Below the pieces are notes generated by a model. It saw only the letters and a list, made by a program, of their open reading frames with translations, made no database searches and was not told the DNA's origin. A stretch of 64,000 nucleotides of DNA from an uncultured Afifella sp. (GTDB taxonomy: Bacteria; Pseudomonadota; Alphaproteobacteria; Rhizobiales; Afifellaceae), in contig CAMYKZ010000002.1 in NCBI GenBank assembly GCA_947259045.1, positions 28,552 through 92,551 on the forward strand, written 5' to 3'. This document shows positions 54,191-63,405 of the stretch, one piece after another. The position numbers and the translations under genes are program-made. The number at the start of each line of letters is the position of its first letter. Within the stretch, counting starts at the first letter, position 1.

Positions 54191-55221
54191 GTGAGCGATC
54201 AGGACCTGCGGCGCCCAGCCGAAACGATTTACAAGGCCGAACTGGATGCGTTGGCCAAATCAGACGACGCATTGCGGCCGGAAGGCTGGCATCTGTCGCC
54301 ACAGGCTGCGGTGACCTATCTGCTTGGCGGCAAGACAAAGGACGGCACCGAGATATCGCCGAAATATATCGGCAACCGACGGCTTGTCGAAACCGCTGTG
54401 GCGACACTGGCGACCGACCGTGCGCTGCTGCTGCTCGGCGTGCCCGGAACCGCCAAATCCTGGGTCTCGGAACATCTGGCGATGAAAACCAGATCCGCTA
54501 TGGCTGGAACTATGCCGAACTGCTGGCCAAGGGGCCGTCGAAACAGGCGCTGGTTGCCACGCCGCTGATGCGCGGCATGGAAGAAGGCCGGATTGTCCGG
54601 CTTGAAGAACTGACCCGCATGGCATCCGACGTCCAGGATACGCTGATCACCGTGCTGTCGGAAAAGATGCTGCCGATCCCGGAGCTCAACACCGCCACCT
54701 ACGCCACACGCGGCTTCAATATCATCGCCACCGCCAACAATCGCGACAAGGGCGTCAACGAATTGTCATCGGCGCTGAAACGGCGGTTCAATGTCGTCGT
54801 GCTGCCGCTGCCCGACGATGCCAATGAAGAGGCTGCAATCGTCATCAAGCGGGTGAAGGAAATCGGCGGCGGCCTTTCGCTGCCGGAGATTGCGGCGCCG
54901 GACAAGGAGATCGGGCGCATCGTTACGATCTTCCGCGAACTGCGCGACGGCCAGACGGAAAACGGCAAGCTGAAGCTGAAATCGCCGTCCGGATCGCTGA
55001 GCACGGCGGAAGCCATTGCCGTGACGATCGGCGCCTGGTCGGAGGCCGGTTATTTCGGCTCCGGCGCCATCGACGCCAATTCGCTAGCCGTCAACCTGGT
55101 CGGCGCCATCGTCAAGGACCCGGTGCAGGACAAGATCGTGTTGCAGGAATATCTTGAAAGCGTCGTGCGCGAACGCAAAGGCTGGCGCGACATTTACGAT
55201 TCGATCCGCGAGGTCGTCTGA
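54191..55221 (+). pseudogene. MoxR/YehL-type AAA+ ATPase, frame broken after Walker A
   Basis: Two overlapping frames together encode a MoxR-family ATPase of the YehL type. From GTG 54191 the first frame runs through YLLGGKTKDGTEISPKYIG to Walker A GVPGTAKS and SEHLA, then leaves homology at about 54479. The second frame resumes with GDENQIRYGWNYAELLAKGP at about 54478 and continues to 55221 with the Walker B-like GRIVRLEELTRM, sensor IIATANNRDKGVNELS and arginine-rich ALKRRFN. The beta-strand segment normally found between SEHLA and the YGWNYA block (roughly 15-17 residues) is missing, so the change looks like a deletion whose length is 1 modulo 3. As written no full ATPase is made. A sequencing or assembly error is possible. 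Confidence 0.8.
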
Positions 55222-55225
55222 AACC

Positions 55226-57577
55226 ATGGCCCCGTCGATGGACGAGCGCGTCCACCTTTTCGGCATCCGCCACCACGGCCCGGGTTCCGCCCGGTCGCTG
55301 GAACGCGCGCTGCAGGCGCTCGACCCGGCGATCGTGCTGATCGAAGGTCCGCCGGAAGCCGACGCGGTTCTTGCGCTGGCCGCAGGCGGCAAGATGACGC
55401 CGCCGGTGGCCATCCTGACCTATGCCGAACACGATGCATCGCTTGCCAGTTTTTTTCCGTTTGCGGAATTTTCGCCGGAATGGCGGGCCATTCTGTGGGC
55501 GCACAAAAACGCCAGGCCGGCCCGTTTCATCGACCTGCCCGCAGCCCACCGGCTGGCCGATATGGAAGCCTTCCGTCTGCCGGACGATAACGATGATAAC
55601 GAGGCCGAGGCCAAAGAAATAGAAGACCCGCCGATAGAAGACGAAGAACCGGAAACGATTGATGAAGAGGCCGTCGCAGAGACGGTACTGCACGATGATC
55701 CGATGACCCTTCTGGCGCTTGCGGCCGGATATACCGACAGCGAAGCTTGGTGGAACGCTTTCGTCGAAGAGCGCGCCGACGGCCATGCCATCTTTGATGA
55801 CATTGCCGAAGCCATGAGCGCCCTGCGTGAGGCACCGGAGCTTGGCGGCGATGCCAATTCCGCCCGCGCGGAGACTGAGACCCGGCGTGAAGCGCATATG
55901 CGGTTAAAAATCCGTGAGGCGCTGAAACAAACCGACGGACCGATCGCTGTCGTCACCGGAGCGTGGCATGTGCCGGCCCTGAAACATTCCGTGCCGATCA
56001 GCGAAGACAAGGCGCATCTGAGAGGCCTCCCCAAGGTCAAGGTGCAGGCGACCTGGGTGCCTTGGACCGATACGCGGCTGGCCACCATTTCAGGTTACGG
56101 CGCCGGCGTGATTTCACCGGGCTGGTACATGAACCTCTGGCACGAACTGAATCGGGAGGCGGAAGACGGGATCGACGTGACGGCGCTTGCCGCAAGGTGG
56201 CAGGGCAAGGTTGCCCGATTGCTGCGCGATGAAGGCCAGGTGACGTCGACCGCCTCGGTGATTGAGGCCGCCAGGCTGGCCAAGAGCCTTGCAGCGCTGA
56301 GAAACAGAAGCGTGCCCGGCCTGCCGGAAATGCAGGATGCAACGCTGGCTGTGCTCTGCCACGGTGAAGCGGCGCCGGTGCGGCTGGTCCATGACAGGCT
56401 GGTGCTCGGCACGGCGGTCGGGGAGATCGATGCCGATCTGCCGCAGACGCCGTTGCAGGCCGATCTGACCAGATTGCAGAAGAAACTGCGGCTGAAACCG
56501 GAAGCGCTGGAACAGGAGATCTCACTTGACCTGCGCAGCGATGCCGGTCTTGCAAAGTCCGTCCTGTTGAACCGCCTCAACCTGATCAACATCCCATGGG
56601 GCACACAGGTCGATCCCGGCGGCAGCCGGGGAACATTCCGCGAGCGCTGGAGGCTGGTCTGGGAACCGGAATTTTCCGTCCGCCTGGTTGAAGCGATGAT
56701 CTGGGGCACGACTGTGGAGACGGCCGCCGGCGGCGCCGCCCTGGAAAAGGCCCGCCAGGCCGAGCAGATCAGCCACCTCTCCGACATCGTGCAGGCGTGT
56801 CTCATGGCCGATCTGCCCGAAGCTGCCGAGCACTGTATCTCCCGGCTGCAGGCGGAAGCAGCCGAGACCAGCGAAACCGGTCCGCTGATGGACGCGGTAC
56901 CGCCGCTTGTCGGCCTGCTGCGTTATGGCACCGCGCGGCGCATTCCCGTCGAGGCTCTGACATTGCTGGTCAAGACCGTGGCGGCGGAAGTCAATGCCGG
57001 CCTGGTCTACGGGTGCCGCCAGCTCGACGAAGCCGCAGCGCGGGCGATGGCGGAACGGCTTGATGTCTACGACCGGGCGATGGCGTTGTTTGAAGACGAT
57101 CCGTTGACTGAGGGCTGGCAGCAGGCGCTTGCCCGGATCGCAGGCGACGAGCTTGCCGCGCCAATGGTGCGCGGTTCGGCGGTCAAGCGGCTCTATGACC
57201 GGAAGATTTTCGATAGCGAGACTACCGGCAATCATATGAGCCTGGCGCTGTCGCCTTCGGTTCCGGTCGACGCGTCCGGCAACTGGCTGGAAGGATTTCT
57301 CGCCAAAGCCGGAACGGTGCTTTTGGTCGACGAGGCGCTGCGCCAGATCATGGACCAATGGATCGTCGCTGTTGCAGAGGATCATTTTACCGAGCTGCTG
57401 CCGATGTTACGCCGTGTGACCGGAAGCTTCGACGCCATGGAACGGCGGCGGCTGCTTGGACTGCTCGCCGGGCCCAAGGGTTCGGCATCGGAAAGCGGAC
57501 TGACCGGCATCGTGAACATCGAGGCTTTCGAGACGGCACTGCCGCTTCTGAAAACCATTCTGGAGGCCCGCAAATGA
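55226..57577 (+). CDS. DUF5682-family protein with TraB/EreA-like motifs
   Basis: A 783-residue soluble protein. It begins HLFGIRHHGPGSARSLERAL (residues 10-29) followed by PAIVLIEGPPEAD, and about 200 residues later has REAHMRLKIREAL and VVTGAWHVPALK (about 242-253). These paired motifs recall the H-x-GS and G-x-x-H elements of the TraB/EreA/ChaN superfamily of putative hydrolases. A very acidic insert lies at about 120-152. The C-terminal 500 residues are helical without a known domain. ATG at 55226 starts four bases after the MoxR stop. The last bases overlap the VWA start (ATGA). Probably a substrate-acting or regulatory partner of the MoxR-VWA pair. Confidence 0.8.
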   Translation: MAPSMDERVHLFGIRHHGPGSARSLERALQALDPAIVLIEGPPEADAVLALAAGGKMTPPVAILTYAEHDASLASFFPFAEFSPEWRAILWAHKNARPARFIDLPAAHRLADMEAFRLPDDNDDNEAEAKEIEDPPIEDEEPETIDEEAVAETVLHDDPMTLLALAAGYTDSEAWWNAFVEERADGHAIFDDIAEAMSALREAPELGGDANSARAETETRREAHMRLKIREALKQTDGPIAVVTGAWHVPALKHSVPISEDKAHLRGLPKVKVQATWVPWTDTRLATISGYGAGVISPGWYMNLWHELNREAEDGIDVTALAARWQGKVARLLRDEGQVTSTASVIEAARLAKSLAALRNRSVPGLPEMQDATLAVLCHGEAAPVRLVHDRLVLGTAVGEIDADLPQTPLQADLTRLQKKLRLKPEALEQEISLDLRSDAGLAKSVLLNRLNLINIPWGTQVDPGGSRGTFRERWRLVWEPEFSVRLVEAMIWGTTVETAAGGAALEKARQAEQISHLSDIVQACLMADLPEAAEHCISRLQAEAAETSETGPLMDAVPPLVGLLRYGTARRIPVEALTLLVKTVAAEVNAGLVYGCRQLDEAAARAMAERLDVYDRAMALFEDDPLTEGWQQALARIAGDELAAPMVRGSAVKRLYDRKIFDSETTGNHMSLALSPSVPVDASGNWLEGFLAKAGTVLLVDEALRQIMDQWIVAVAEDHFTELLPMLRRVTGSFDAMERRRLLGLLAGPKGSASESGLTGIVNIEAFETALPLLKTILEARK

Positions 57578-58755
57578 GTTCCGAAACCGACGAAGCCCAG
57601 GAACGCTGGCGGCGCTGGCGGCTGGCGCTTGGTGTCGACGAAGATACCGAAAGCGGCTATTGCCTCTCTGAACGGGACAGCCGCCTCGACCAGGCGCTTT
57701 CCGCCCTCTACGAACCGCAATCGTCGGGCGGCAAGGGCAAGCGCGGCGGGCTCGGCGGATCGGCACCCCGGGTAGCCCGGTGGATGGGCGATGTGCGCGA
57801 ATTTTTCCCCTCTCCGATCGTCAAGGTCATTCAGAAGGACGCGTTCGAACGGCTTGGCCTGCGCCAGATGCTGCTTGAGCCGGAATTCCTGTCGATCATG
57901 GAGGCGGACGTTCATCTTGTCGCCGATCTGATCGGCCTGCGCAGCGTGATGCCGGCCAAGGCCAAGGATACGGCCCGCGAGGTCGTCGCCAAGGTGGTCC
58001 GCGAATTGATGGAAAAGTTGGCGGCAAGGACAACGGAAGCCGTCCGCGGCGCCGTCAACCGCTCACGGCGCATCAACCGTCCGCGCCAGGCCGATATCGA
58101 CTGGCCAAGAACAATCCGGGCCAATCTGCGGCACTATCAGCCGAAGTATAAGACAATCGTTCCGGAGAAACTGATCGGCTTCGGCCGCCATGCGAAAACC
58201 GCAGCCGATCTCGACGATGTCATTCTGTGTGTCGATCAGAGCGGCTCGATGGCAACCTCCGTCGTCTATTCATCGATATTCGCTGCGGTCATGGCGTCGA
58301 TCCCGGCGGTGGCCACCAAACTGGTCGTTTTCGACACGGCGGTGCTCGATCTGACGGAAGATCTGGCCGATCCGGTCGACGTCCTGTTCGGCGTACAGCT
58401 GGGCGGCGGCACAGATATCAATCAGGCGCTGGCCTACTGCGAAAACCTTGTCACCAAGCCGGCGAAATCGCACCTCATACTGATTACCGATCTTTACGAA
58501 GGCGGCAACGAGCAGGAGATGCTTCAGCGCGCGGCACAATTAATCGCCTCCGGCGTCAATGTCATCACGCTGCTGGCGCTGAGCGATGACGGCAAACCGT
58601 TCTACAGCGCTTCGACGGCCTCGGCGATGGCCGCACTCGGTTCGCCGGTCTTTGCCTGCACGCCCGACCAGTTTCCCGACATGATGGCGGCGGCGCTGAA
58701 ACGCGAAGACATGGCGGCATGGGCGGCCTCGCAGGATATCAAACTGGTGACGTGA
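57574..58755 (+). CDS. VWA-domain protein partner of MoxR ATPase (YehP/CoxE-like)
   Basis: A 393-residue protein with a helical N-terminal region (about 1-210) and a C-terminal von Willebrand A domain. The MIDAS metal site is complete: DQSGSM (D221, S223, S225), the threonine in LGGGTDIN, and the aspartate in LITDLYEGG. MoxR ATPases act with VWA proteins to insert cofactors, remodel or activate target complexes. ATG at 57574 overlaps the DUF5682 stop by four bases. It is the last gene of the operon and converges on betC with only six bases between stops and no clear terminator. Confidence 0.9.
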   Translation: MSSETDEAQERWRRWRLALGVDEDTESGYCLSERDSRLDQALSALYEPQSSGGKGKRGGLGGSAPRVARWMGDVREFFPSPIVKVIQKDAFERLGLRQMLLEPEFLSIMEADVHLVADLIGLRSVMPAKAKDTAREVVAKVVRELMEKLAARTTEAVRGAVNRSRRINRPRQADIDWPRTIRANLRHYQPKYKTIVPEKLIGFGRHAKTAADLDDVILCVDQSGSMATSVVYSSIFAAVMASIPAVATKLVVFDTAVLDLTEDLADPVDVLFGVQLGGGTDINQALAYCENLVTKPAKSHLILITDLYEGGNEQEMLQRAAQLIASGVNVITLLALSDDGKPFYSASTASAMAALGSPVFACTPDQFPDMMAAALKREDMAAWAASQDIKLVT

Positions 58756-58761
58756 CCAGGT

Positions 58762-60243
58762 TCACTCTCCGCGTGGAAACCGCGCCTGCTCTTCCAGCAC
58801 GTTGAGATCGAGATGATTGCGCATATAGCGTTCCGACGCTTTTTTCAGCGGCTGGAAATCCCACGGATAATAGGCGCCGTTGCGCAGCGCCTCGTAGACG
58901 GTCAGGCGGCGGATCTGACTTTCGCGCACCGCCGCATCAAAGGCATCAAGATCCCAGCGCCCATCTGCCACGGCCTTCAATGCGGCAAGGCTGCCGGCAT
59001 GAGCGGGATCACCGGCCAGATTGGCCAGTTCATGCGGATCGGCGGAGAGATTGAACAATTGCGGCGGATCGGCCGTGCAGGCATTGTACTTATAATCACC
59101 CTGCCGGACCGATACCATCGGCGCCACCGAAGCCTCGGCGGCATATTCCATCAGAACCGGCGACGTCCGCTCAGCGCCGCCGGCAACCGGCAGCAATGTC
59201 TCTCCATCGGTCCATGGCATGATGTCGGAAAGATCGAGCCCGGCCAGATCAGCAAGCGTTGGCACCACATCGAGCAGCGAGACGGGCGTTTCCACGCGGC
59301 CGGGCTTCAACCCCGGTGCTGCGATCATCAGTGGAACCCGTGATGATCCTTCAAGGAAACTCATCTTGAACCACAGCCCGCGCTCGCCGAGCATGTCGCC
59401 ATGGTCGGAGCAGAACAGAATGATCGTATCCTCATCCAGCCGGCAATCGGACAGGACCTGCAAAACTTCACCGATCTTGTCGTCGAGATAGGAGATATTG
59501 CCGCAATAAGCGCGCCTGGAGCGGGCAATATCATCGTCGGTTATGGAAAAATTGCGCCAGTCGTTGGCGCTGAAGATCCGCTGGCTGTGAGCATCGTGAT
59601 CCTCGAAGGCCATGGCTGGAACCGCCGGGTCAGGAACGCCGCTTTCGTACAGATCCCAATACTTTTTCCGTGTCACGTAAGGATCATGCGGATGGGTAAA
59701 GCTGACCGTCAGGCAGAATGGCCTGTCGCGGTCGCCGCGGGCGATCTCATACAGTTTGAGCCTGGCCTGATAGGCAACGTCATCGTCATATTCCAGCTGG
59801 TTGGTGATCTCGGCGACGCCCGCGCCGGTGACGGACCCCATATTGTGATACCACCAGTCGATGCGCTCGCCGGGCCTGCGGTAGTCCGGTGTCCAGCCGA
59901 AATCAGCCGGATAGAGCAACTGATCAGGCCCGACAAAATGCATCTTGCCGGACAGGATGGTCTGATATCCGGCAATCCGCAGATGATGCGCATACGTGGG
60001 AATATCGGAGGCATATTCCGCCGCATTGTCGTAGACGCGGGTTCGCGACGGCAATTGACCGGCCATGAACGATGCCCGCGACGGGGCACAGAGCGGACTG
60101 GCGCAATAGGCATTCGCAAAACGCACCGAGCGTCCGGCAAGAGCCTTCAGATTGGGCGCGTGGAGGAACTCGGCCGGCCCGTCGGGCAACAGGGTACCGT
60201 TCAGCTGATCGACCATGAAAATAAGAATATTCGGCTTGCTCAT
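58762..60243 (-). CDS. betC: Choline-sulfatase
   Basis: A 493-residue type I sulfatase (EC 3.1.6.6) hydrolysing choline-O-sulfate to choline and sulfate. The formylglycine cysteine is C52 in SPLCAPSRASFMAGQLPSR, in the C-x-P-S-R context, with metal Asp D12 in FMVDQLNG. Blocks typical of BetC rather than generic sulfatases are LSGKMHFVGPDQL, PADFGWTPDY and the C-terminal YEALRNGAYYPWDFQP. ATG at 60243 has AGAGGGA upstream. There is no signal peptide, as expected for a cytoplasmic BetC. The usual betI, betA and betB are not in the window. It lies 85 bases downstream of pcaB on the same strand. Choline or its betaine product could feed the methylated-amine genes. Confidence 0.93.
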   Translation of the reverse strand: MSKPNILIFMVDQLNGTLLPDGPAEFLHAPNLKALAGRSVRFANAYCASPLCAPSRASFMAGQLPSRTRVYDNAAEYASDIPTYAHHLRIAGYQTILSGKMHFVGPDQLLYPADFGWTPDYRRPGERIDWWYHNMGSVTGAGVAEITNQLEYDDDVAYQARLKLYEIARGDRDRPFCLTVSFTHPHDPYVTRKKYWDLYESGVPDPAVPAMAFEDHDAHSQRIFSANDWRNFSITDDDIARSRRAYCGNISYLDDKIGEVLQVLSDCRLDEDTIILFCSDHGDMLGERGLWFKMSFLEGSSRVPLMIAAPGLKPGRVETPVSLLDVVPTLADLAGLDLSDIMPWTDGETLLPVAGGAERTSPVLMEYAAEASVAPMVSVRQGDYKYNACTADPPQLFNLSADPHELANLAGDPAHAGSLAALKAVADGRWDLDAFDAAVRESQIRRLTVYEALRNGAYYPWDFQPLKKASERYMRNHLDLNVLEEQARFPRGE

Positions 60244-60328
60244 GACGATCCCTCTTTTTCGCGACATTGGGATCAGGCCGCAAAACTGTCAATCGGAATA
60301 GCGCCGGCCAGCCAGGCCCGGGGATCGC

Positions 60329-61402
60329 CTATGTCCAGTCGATCTCGCGGTGCTGCAATTCGATTGTCGACAGAAGCCGGCTTGTGCTTTCAAGCGCGGC
60401 AGCGGTCGCAACCACCATCTGCGGCAGGATCATCCATTCCACCGTCCAGGCCGCTCCGGAGCGCTCGTTTTCATGCACCATCGACTGGTGCATGGCTGAG
60501 AGTTGAACGGCATTGAAACGGGCCAGCGAAATCAGGATCTCCGCCCGGACGGGATTGATCTTGCGGGTCAGCACGGACGATCCGCCGCCCTCTGTCAGGA
60601 TGACCTCACCGACTTCATCCATTGCCATCAAGGTGATGTCCTGGCCCATCTTGCCAAGACTGCCCGTCACCAGCGAAAGCCAGGCAGCGAAGCGGGCAAT
60701 GCCGCTGCGCAGTTCATGCCATGAGTGCGGCGGGACATCGATATCGAGGATATCGCCGAGCGCCTCGGCAACTTCAGGGCCATGATCGCCAAGCGCCTGG
60801 AGCATGCCGACCGGGCCGCCAAGCTGCAACATGATGACACCCGGCCGGACCGATGTCAGAACGTTGAGCGAATTCTCCAAAGGTTCGGCCCAGGAGCGGA
60901 TCCGCCGGGCTGCGGTGATCGGCAACGCGTTGCGCATCCGTGTGCGGCCAACCATCGCCTTGTGGCCCTCCAACCGGCTTCGTTCGGCAAGTTCCGCGCC
61001 GACTTCGCGGATACGCCGTTCGATGATGACCAAGGCCTGTTTCAGCCTCAGCACGAGAGATGTGTCGATGACGTCCTGGCTGGTGGCGGCGAAATGGACA
61101 TGCTGGCCATGGGGTTCGCCGACGGCAAGCCGCAATTGCCTGACAAGATCGGGCACGACAACGCCGTCTCGCGCCGTGGCGATTGCCAGCGAGTTCATGT
61201 CCGGCTCGAAAACCGCGCAGACTTCCGCGATCTGTTTTGCAGCTTCTGCCGGAATCACCCCCACCCGCGCCTCAGCTTCGGCAAGCGCGGCCTCATAGCG
61301 CAGCATGGTTCGAATATCGGAATCGGCGGAAAACAGCACTGCGACTTCGTCGCTTCCAAGAAGGCCGGACAGGAATGGATGGTCAAATGGGGATACAGTC
61401 AT
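60329..61402 (-). CDS. pcaB: 3-Carboxy-cis,cis-muconate cycloisomerase
   Basis: A 357-residue member of the fumarase/aspartase superfamily (EC 5.5.1.2), forming gamma-carboxymuconolactone in the protocatechuate branch. Superfamily motifs are HFAATSQDVIDTSLVLRLK near residues 105-123 and the flexible-loop signature GGSSVLTRKINPVRAE near 270-285. It starts four bases after the pcaF stop. The length is toward the short end of the family (bacterial PcaB is often 350-450). The companion genes pcaC, pcaD, pcaG and pcaH are not in the window. Confidence 0.9.
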   Translation of the reverse strand: MTVSPFDHPFLSGLLGSDEVAVLFSADSDIRTMLRYEAALAEAEARVGVIPAEAAKQIAEVCAVFEPDMNSLAIATARDGVVVPDLVRQLRLAVGEPHGQHVHFAATSQDVIDTSLVLRLKQALVIIERRIREVGAELAERSRLEGHKAMVGRTRMRNALPITAARRIRSWAEPLENSLNVLTSVRPGVIMLQLGGPVGMLQALGDHGPEVAEALGDILDIDVPPHSWHELRSGIARFAAWLSLVTGSLGKMGQDITLMAMDEVGEVILTEGGGSSVLTRKINPVRAEILISLARFNAVQLSAMHQSMVHENERSGAAWTVEWMILPQMVVATAAALESTSRLLSTIELQHREIDWT

Positions 61403-61406
61403 GGTG

Positions 61407-62609
61407 TCAGGCCGCCTCTAGTCCGATTGCGATGCCTTGTCCGACACCAATGCACATGGTCGCCAGTGCATGTCTGGCCCCGCGCTGTTTCATTTCCAAT
61501 GCCGCGGTGCCGGCAATACGGGCTCCGGAAGCGCCAAGCGGGTGACCGAGCGCGATCGCGCCGCCATTCGGATTGACGTGTTCGGCGTCTTCGGCGATGC
61601 CAAGCTCACGCAAGACGGCAATGCCCTGCGAGGCAAAAGCCTCATTGAGTTCGACAACGCCGAAGTCCGTCGGCGACAGCCCCAGCCGGTTGCACAATTT
61701 TCGCGTTGCCGGCGCCGGACCAAGGCCCATGATCCGCGGCGCAACGCCAGCGGTGGCGCCGCCGAGAATGCGCGCAATCGGCGTCAGGCCATGTTGTTTG
61801 GCAGCCGCTTCAGAAGCAATGATCAGCGCTGCTGATCCATCGTTGACGCCGGATGCATTGCCGGCCGTCACGGTGCCGCCCTGTCGGAACGGCGTCGGCA
61901 GCGCCGCCAGCTTTTCAAGCGTCGTATCGCGCGGATGTTCATCCTTTTCCACCACAAGCGGATCGCCCCGGCGCTGCGGGACCGTCACCGGGACAATCTC
62001 CCGGGCCAGCCGGCCGCCGGCTATGGCAGCGGCCGCCTTTTTCTGCGAACGGTACGCAAAGGCGTCCTGGTCCTGCCGGCTTATCTGAAAATCTTCCGCG
62101 ACGTTCTCGCCGGTCTCCGGCATGGAATCGACGCCATATTGCTCTTTCATCAGCGGATTGACGAAACGCCAGCCGATCGTGGTGTCGTGGATTTCCGCAG
62201 ACCGGGAGAAGGCCGTATCCGCTTTCGGCATGACAAAGGGCGCACGCGACATGGATTCCACGCCGCCGGCGATCACCAGGTCCGCCTCGCCGGCCCGGAT
62301 TGCCCGCGCCGCGATGATGATGGCATCCATGCCGGAACCGCATAGCCGGTTGATCGTTGCAGCCGGAACGCTCTGCGGCAGCCCGGCCAGCAGCAGCGAC
62401 ATGCGTGCCACATTGCGATTATCCTCGCCGGCCTGGTTGGCGCAGCCGAACACCAGTTCATCAACCGCTTCCCAATCGACGCTCTGATGCCGCTGCATCA
62501 GCGCCCTGAGCGGCACAGCGCCCAGATCATCCGGGCGCACCGCCGACAATGAACCGCCGAAGCGGCCGATCGGCGTGCGGACATAATCGCAGATAAAAGC
62601 CTCAGGCAT
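61407..62609 (-). CDS. pcaF: 3-Oxoadipyl-CoA thiolase
   Basis: A 400-residue thiolase (EC 2.3.1.174) cleaving 3-oxoadipyl-CoA to succinyl-CoA and acetyl-CoA. The acyl-accepting cysteine is C90 (TINRLCGSGMDAI); the other catalytic residues are in GGAIALGHPLGASGAR (His) and ATMCIGVGQG (Cys). The N-terminus MPEAFICDYVRTPIGRFGGSLS is diagnostic of PcaF/PaaJ-type thiolases. ATG at 62609 overlaps the pcaJ end by eight bases; the longer in-frame extension is rejected. Confidence 0.94.
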   Translation of the reverse strand: MPEAFICDYVRTPIGRFGGSLSAVRPDDLGAVPLRALMQRHQSVDWEAVDELVFGCANQAGEDNRNVARMSLLLAGLPQSVPAATINRLCGSGMDAIIIAARAIRAGEADLVIAGGVESMSRAPFVMPKADTAFSRSAEIHDTTIGWRFVNPLMKEQYGVDSMPETGENVAEDFQISRQDQDAFAYRSQKKAAAAIAGGRLAREIVPVTVPQRRGDPLVVEKDEHPRDTTLEKLAALPTPFRQGGTVTAGNASGVNDGSAALIIASEAAAKQHGLTPIARILGGATAGVAPRIMGLGPAPATRKLCNRLGLSPTDFGVVELNEAFASQGIAVLRELGIAEDAEHVNPNGGAIALGHPLGASGARIAGTAALEMKQRGARHALATMCIGVGQGIAIGLEAA

Positions 62610-63405
62610 CTTTGCTCCCCCGTTTTGAAGCTGCCGCCTGACCGCTGTGGGCGGCGTCCGTACGCGCCTGCAGATCACGCAGAACTTTAAGTTCCTGCTG
62701 CGTCGGCGGTGGTGTTTCCTCAACGCGGTCAGCAAAACGGGCCGGCCAGCCGCAGGTCTCGCGCACCTGATCCCGGCTGACGCCCGGATGCAGTGAAACG
62801 ACCGTGAATTCCCTGGATACCGGATCCGGTTTCCAGATCGCCAGATCCGTCATCAGCAAGGTCGGGCCTTTGGTCGTTATGCCCAGTTTCTGCCGGTCAT
62901 CGCCGCCGTTGCCGTGGCCGAACGAGGTAAAGAAATCGATTGTTTCCACCATTCCGCGCGTCGATTGGGCCATGGTAATGAAGATCTCACCGCAGGAGGA
63001 GGCAATCTCCGGTGCGCCACCGCCGCCCGGCAGCCGCACCTTCGGATTGGAATAATCGCCGATCACCGTGGTGTTGATATTGCCGAACCGATCGAGCTGG
63101 GCAGCGCCCAGAAAGCCGACGCTGATGCGGCCGCCCTGCAGCCAGTAGCGGAACATTTCCGGCACCGCGACTGTCGTTACAGCCGTTTCGCAAAGTTCAC
63201 CGTCGCCGATCGATAGCGGCAGAACATTGGGCGCGGTTCCGATCGTGCCGCTCTCATAGATCAGCGTAATGTCGGGGGCATGGGTCAGCCGCGCAACGTT
63301 GCAGGCCGCCGACGGCGCACCGATGCCGACAAAACAGACATCGTCGTTGCGCAGCGCCCGGGCGGCACCGATCGTCATCATTTCATTGGGCGTGAAATCG
63401 GTCAT
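62602..63405 (-). CDS. pcaJ: 3-Oxoadipate CoA-transferase subunit B
   Basis: A 267-residue family I CoA-transferase beta subunit (EC 2.8.3.6), moving CoA from succinyl-CoA to 3-oxoadipate. The catalytic glutamate is E51 in LIYESGTIG, and the glycine-rich LPGGGGAPEIAS follows. Sequence and split-gene arrangement resemble the CatIJ/glutaconate-CoA-transferase-like branch. It overlaps pcaI by four bases upstream and pcaF by eight downstream. A 25-residue polar tail (QARTDAAHSGQAAASKRGSK) ends the protein. Confidence 0.9.
   Translation of the reverse strand: MTDFTPNEMMTIGAARALRNDDVCFVGIGAPSAACNVARLTHAPDITLIYESGTIGTAPNVLPLSIGDGELCETAVTTVAVPEMFRYWLQGGRISVGFLGAAQLDRFGNINTTVIGDYSNPKVRLPGGGGAPEIASSCGEIFITMAQSTRGMVETIDFFTSFGHGNGGDDRQKLGITTKGPTLLMTDLAIWKPDPVSREFTVVSLHPGVSRDQVRETCGWPARFADRVEETPPPTQQELKVLRDLQARTDAAHSGQAAASKRGSKDA

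Noticed and set aside
54470..54500. Programmed -1 frameshifting in the MoxR gene
   Set aside because: The only homopolymer is a short GAAAACC run, not a standard slippery heptamer, and conserved residues are missing between the two halves, so slippage alone would not restore a normal ATPase.
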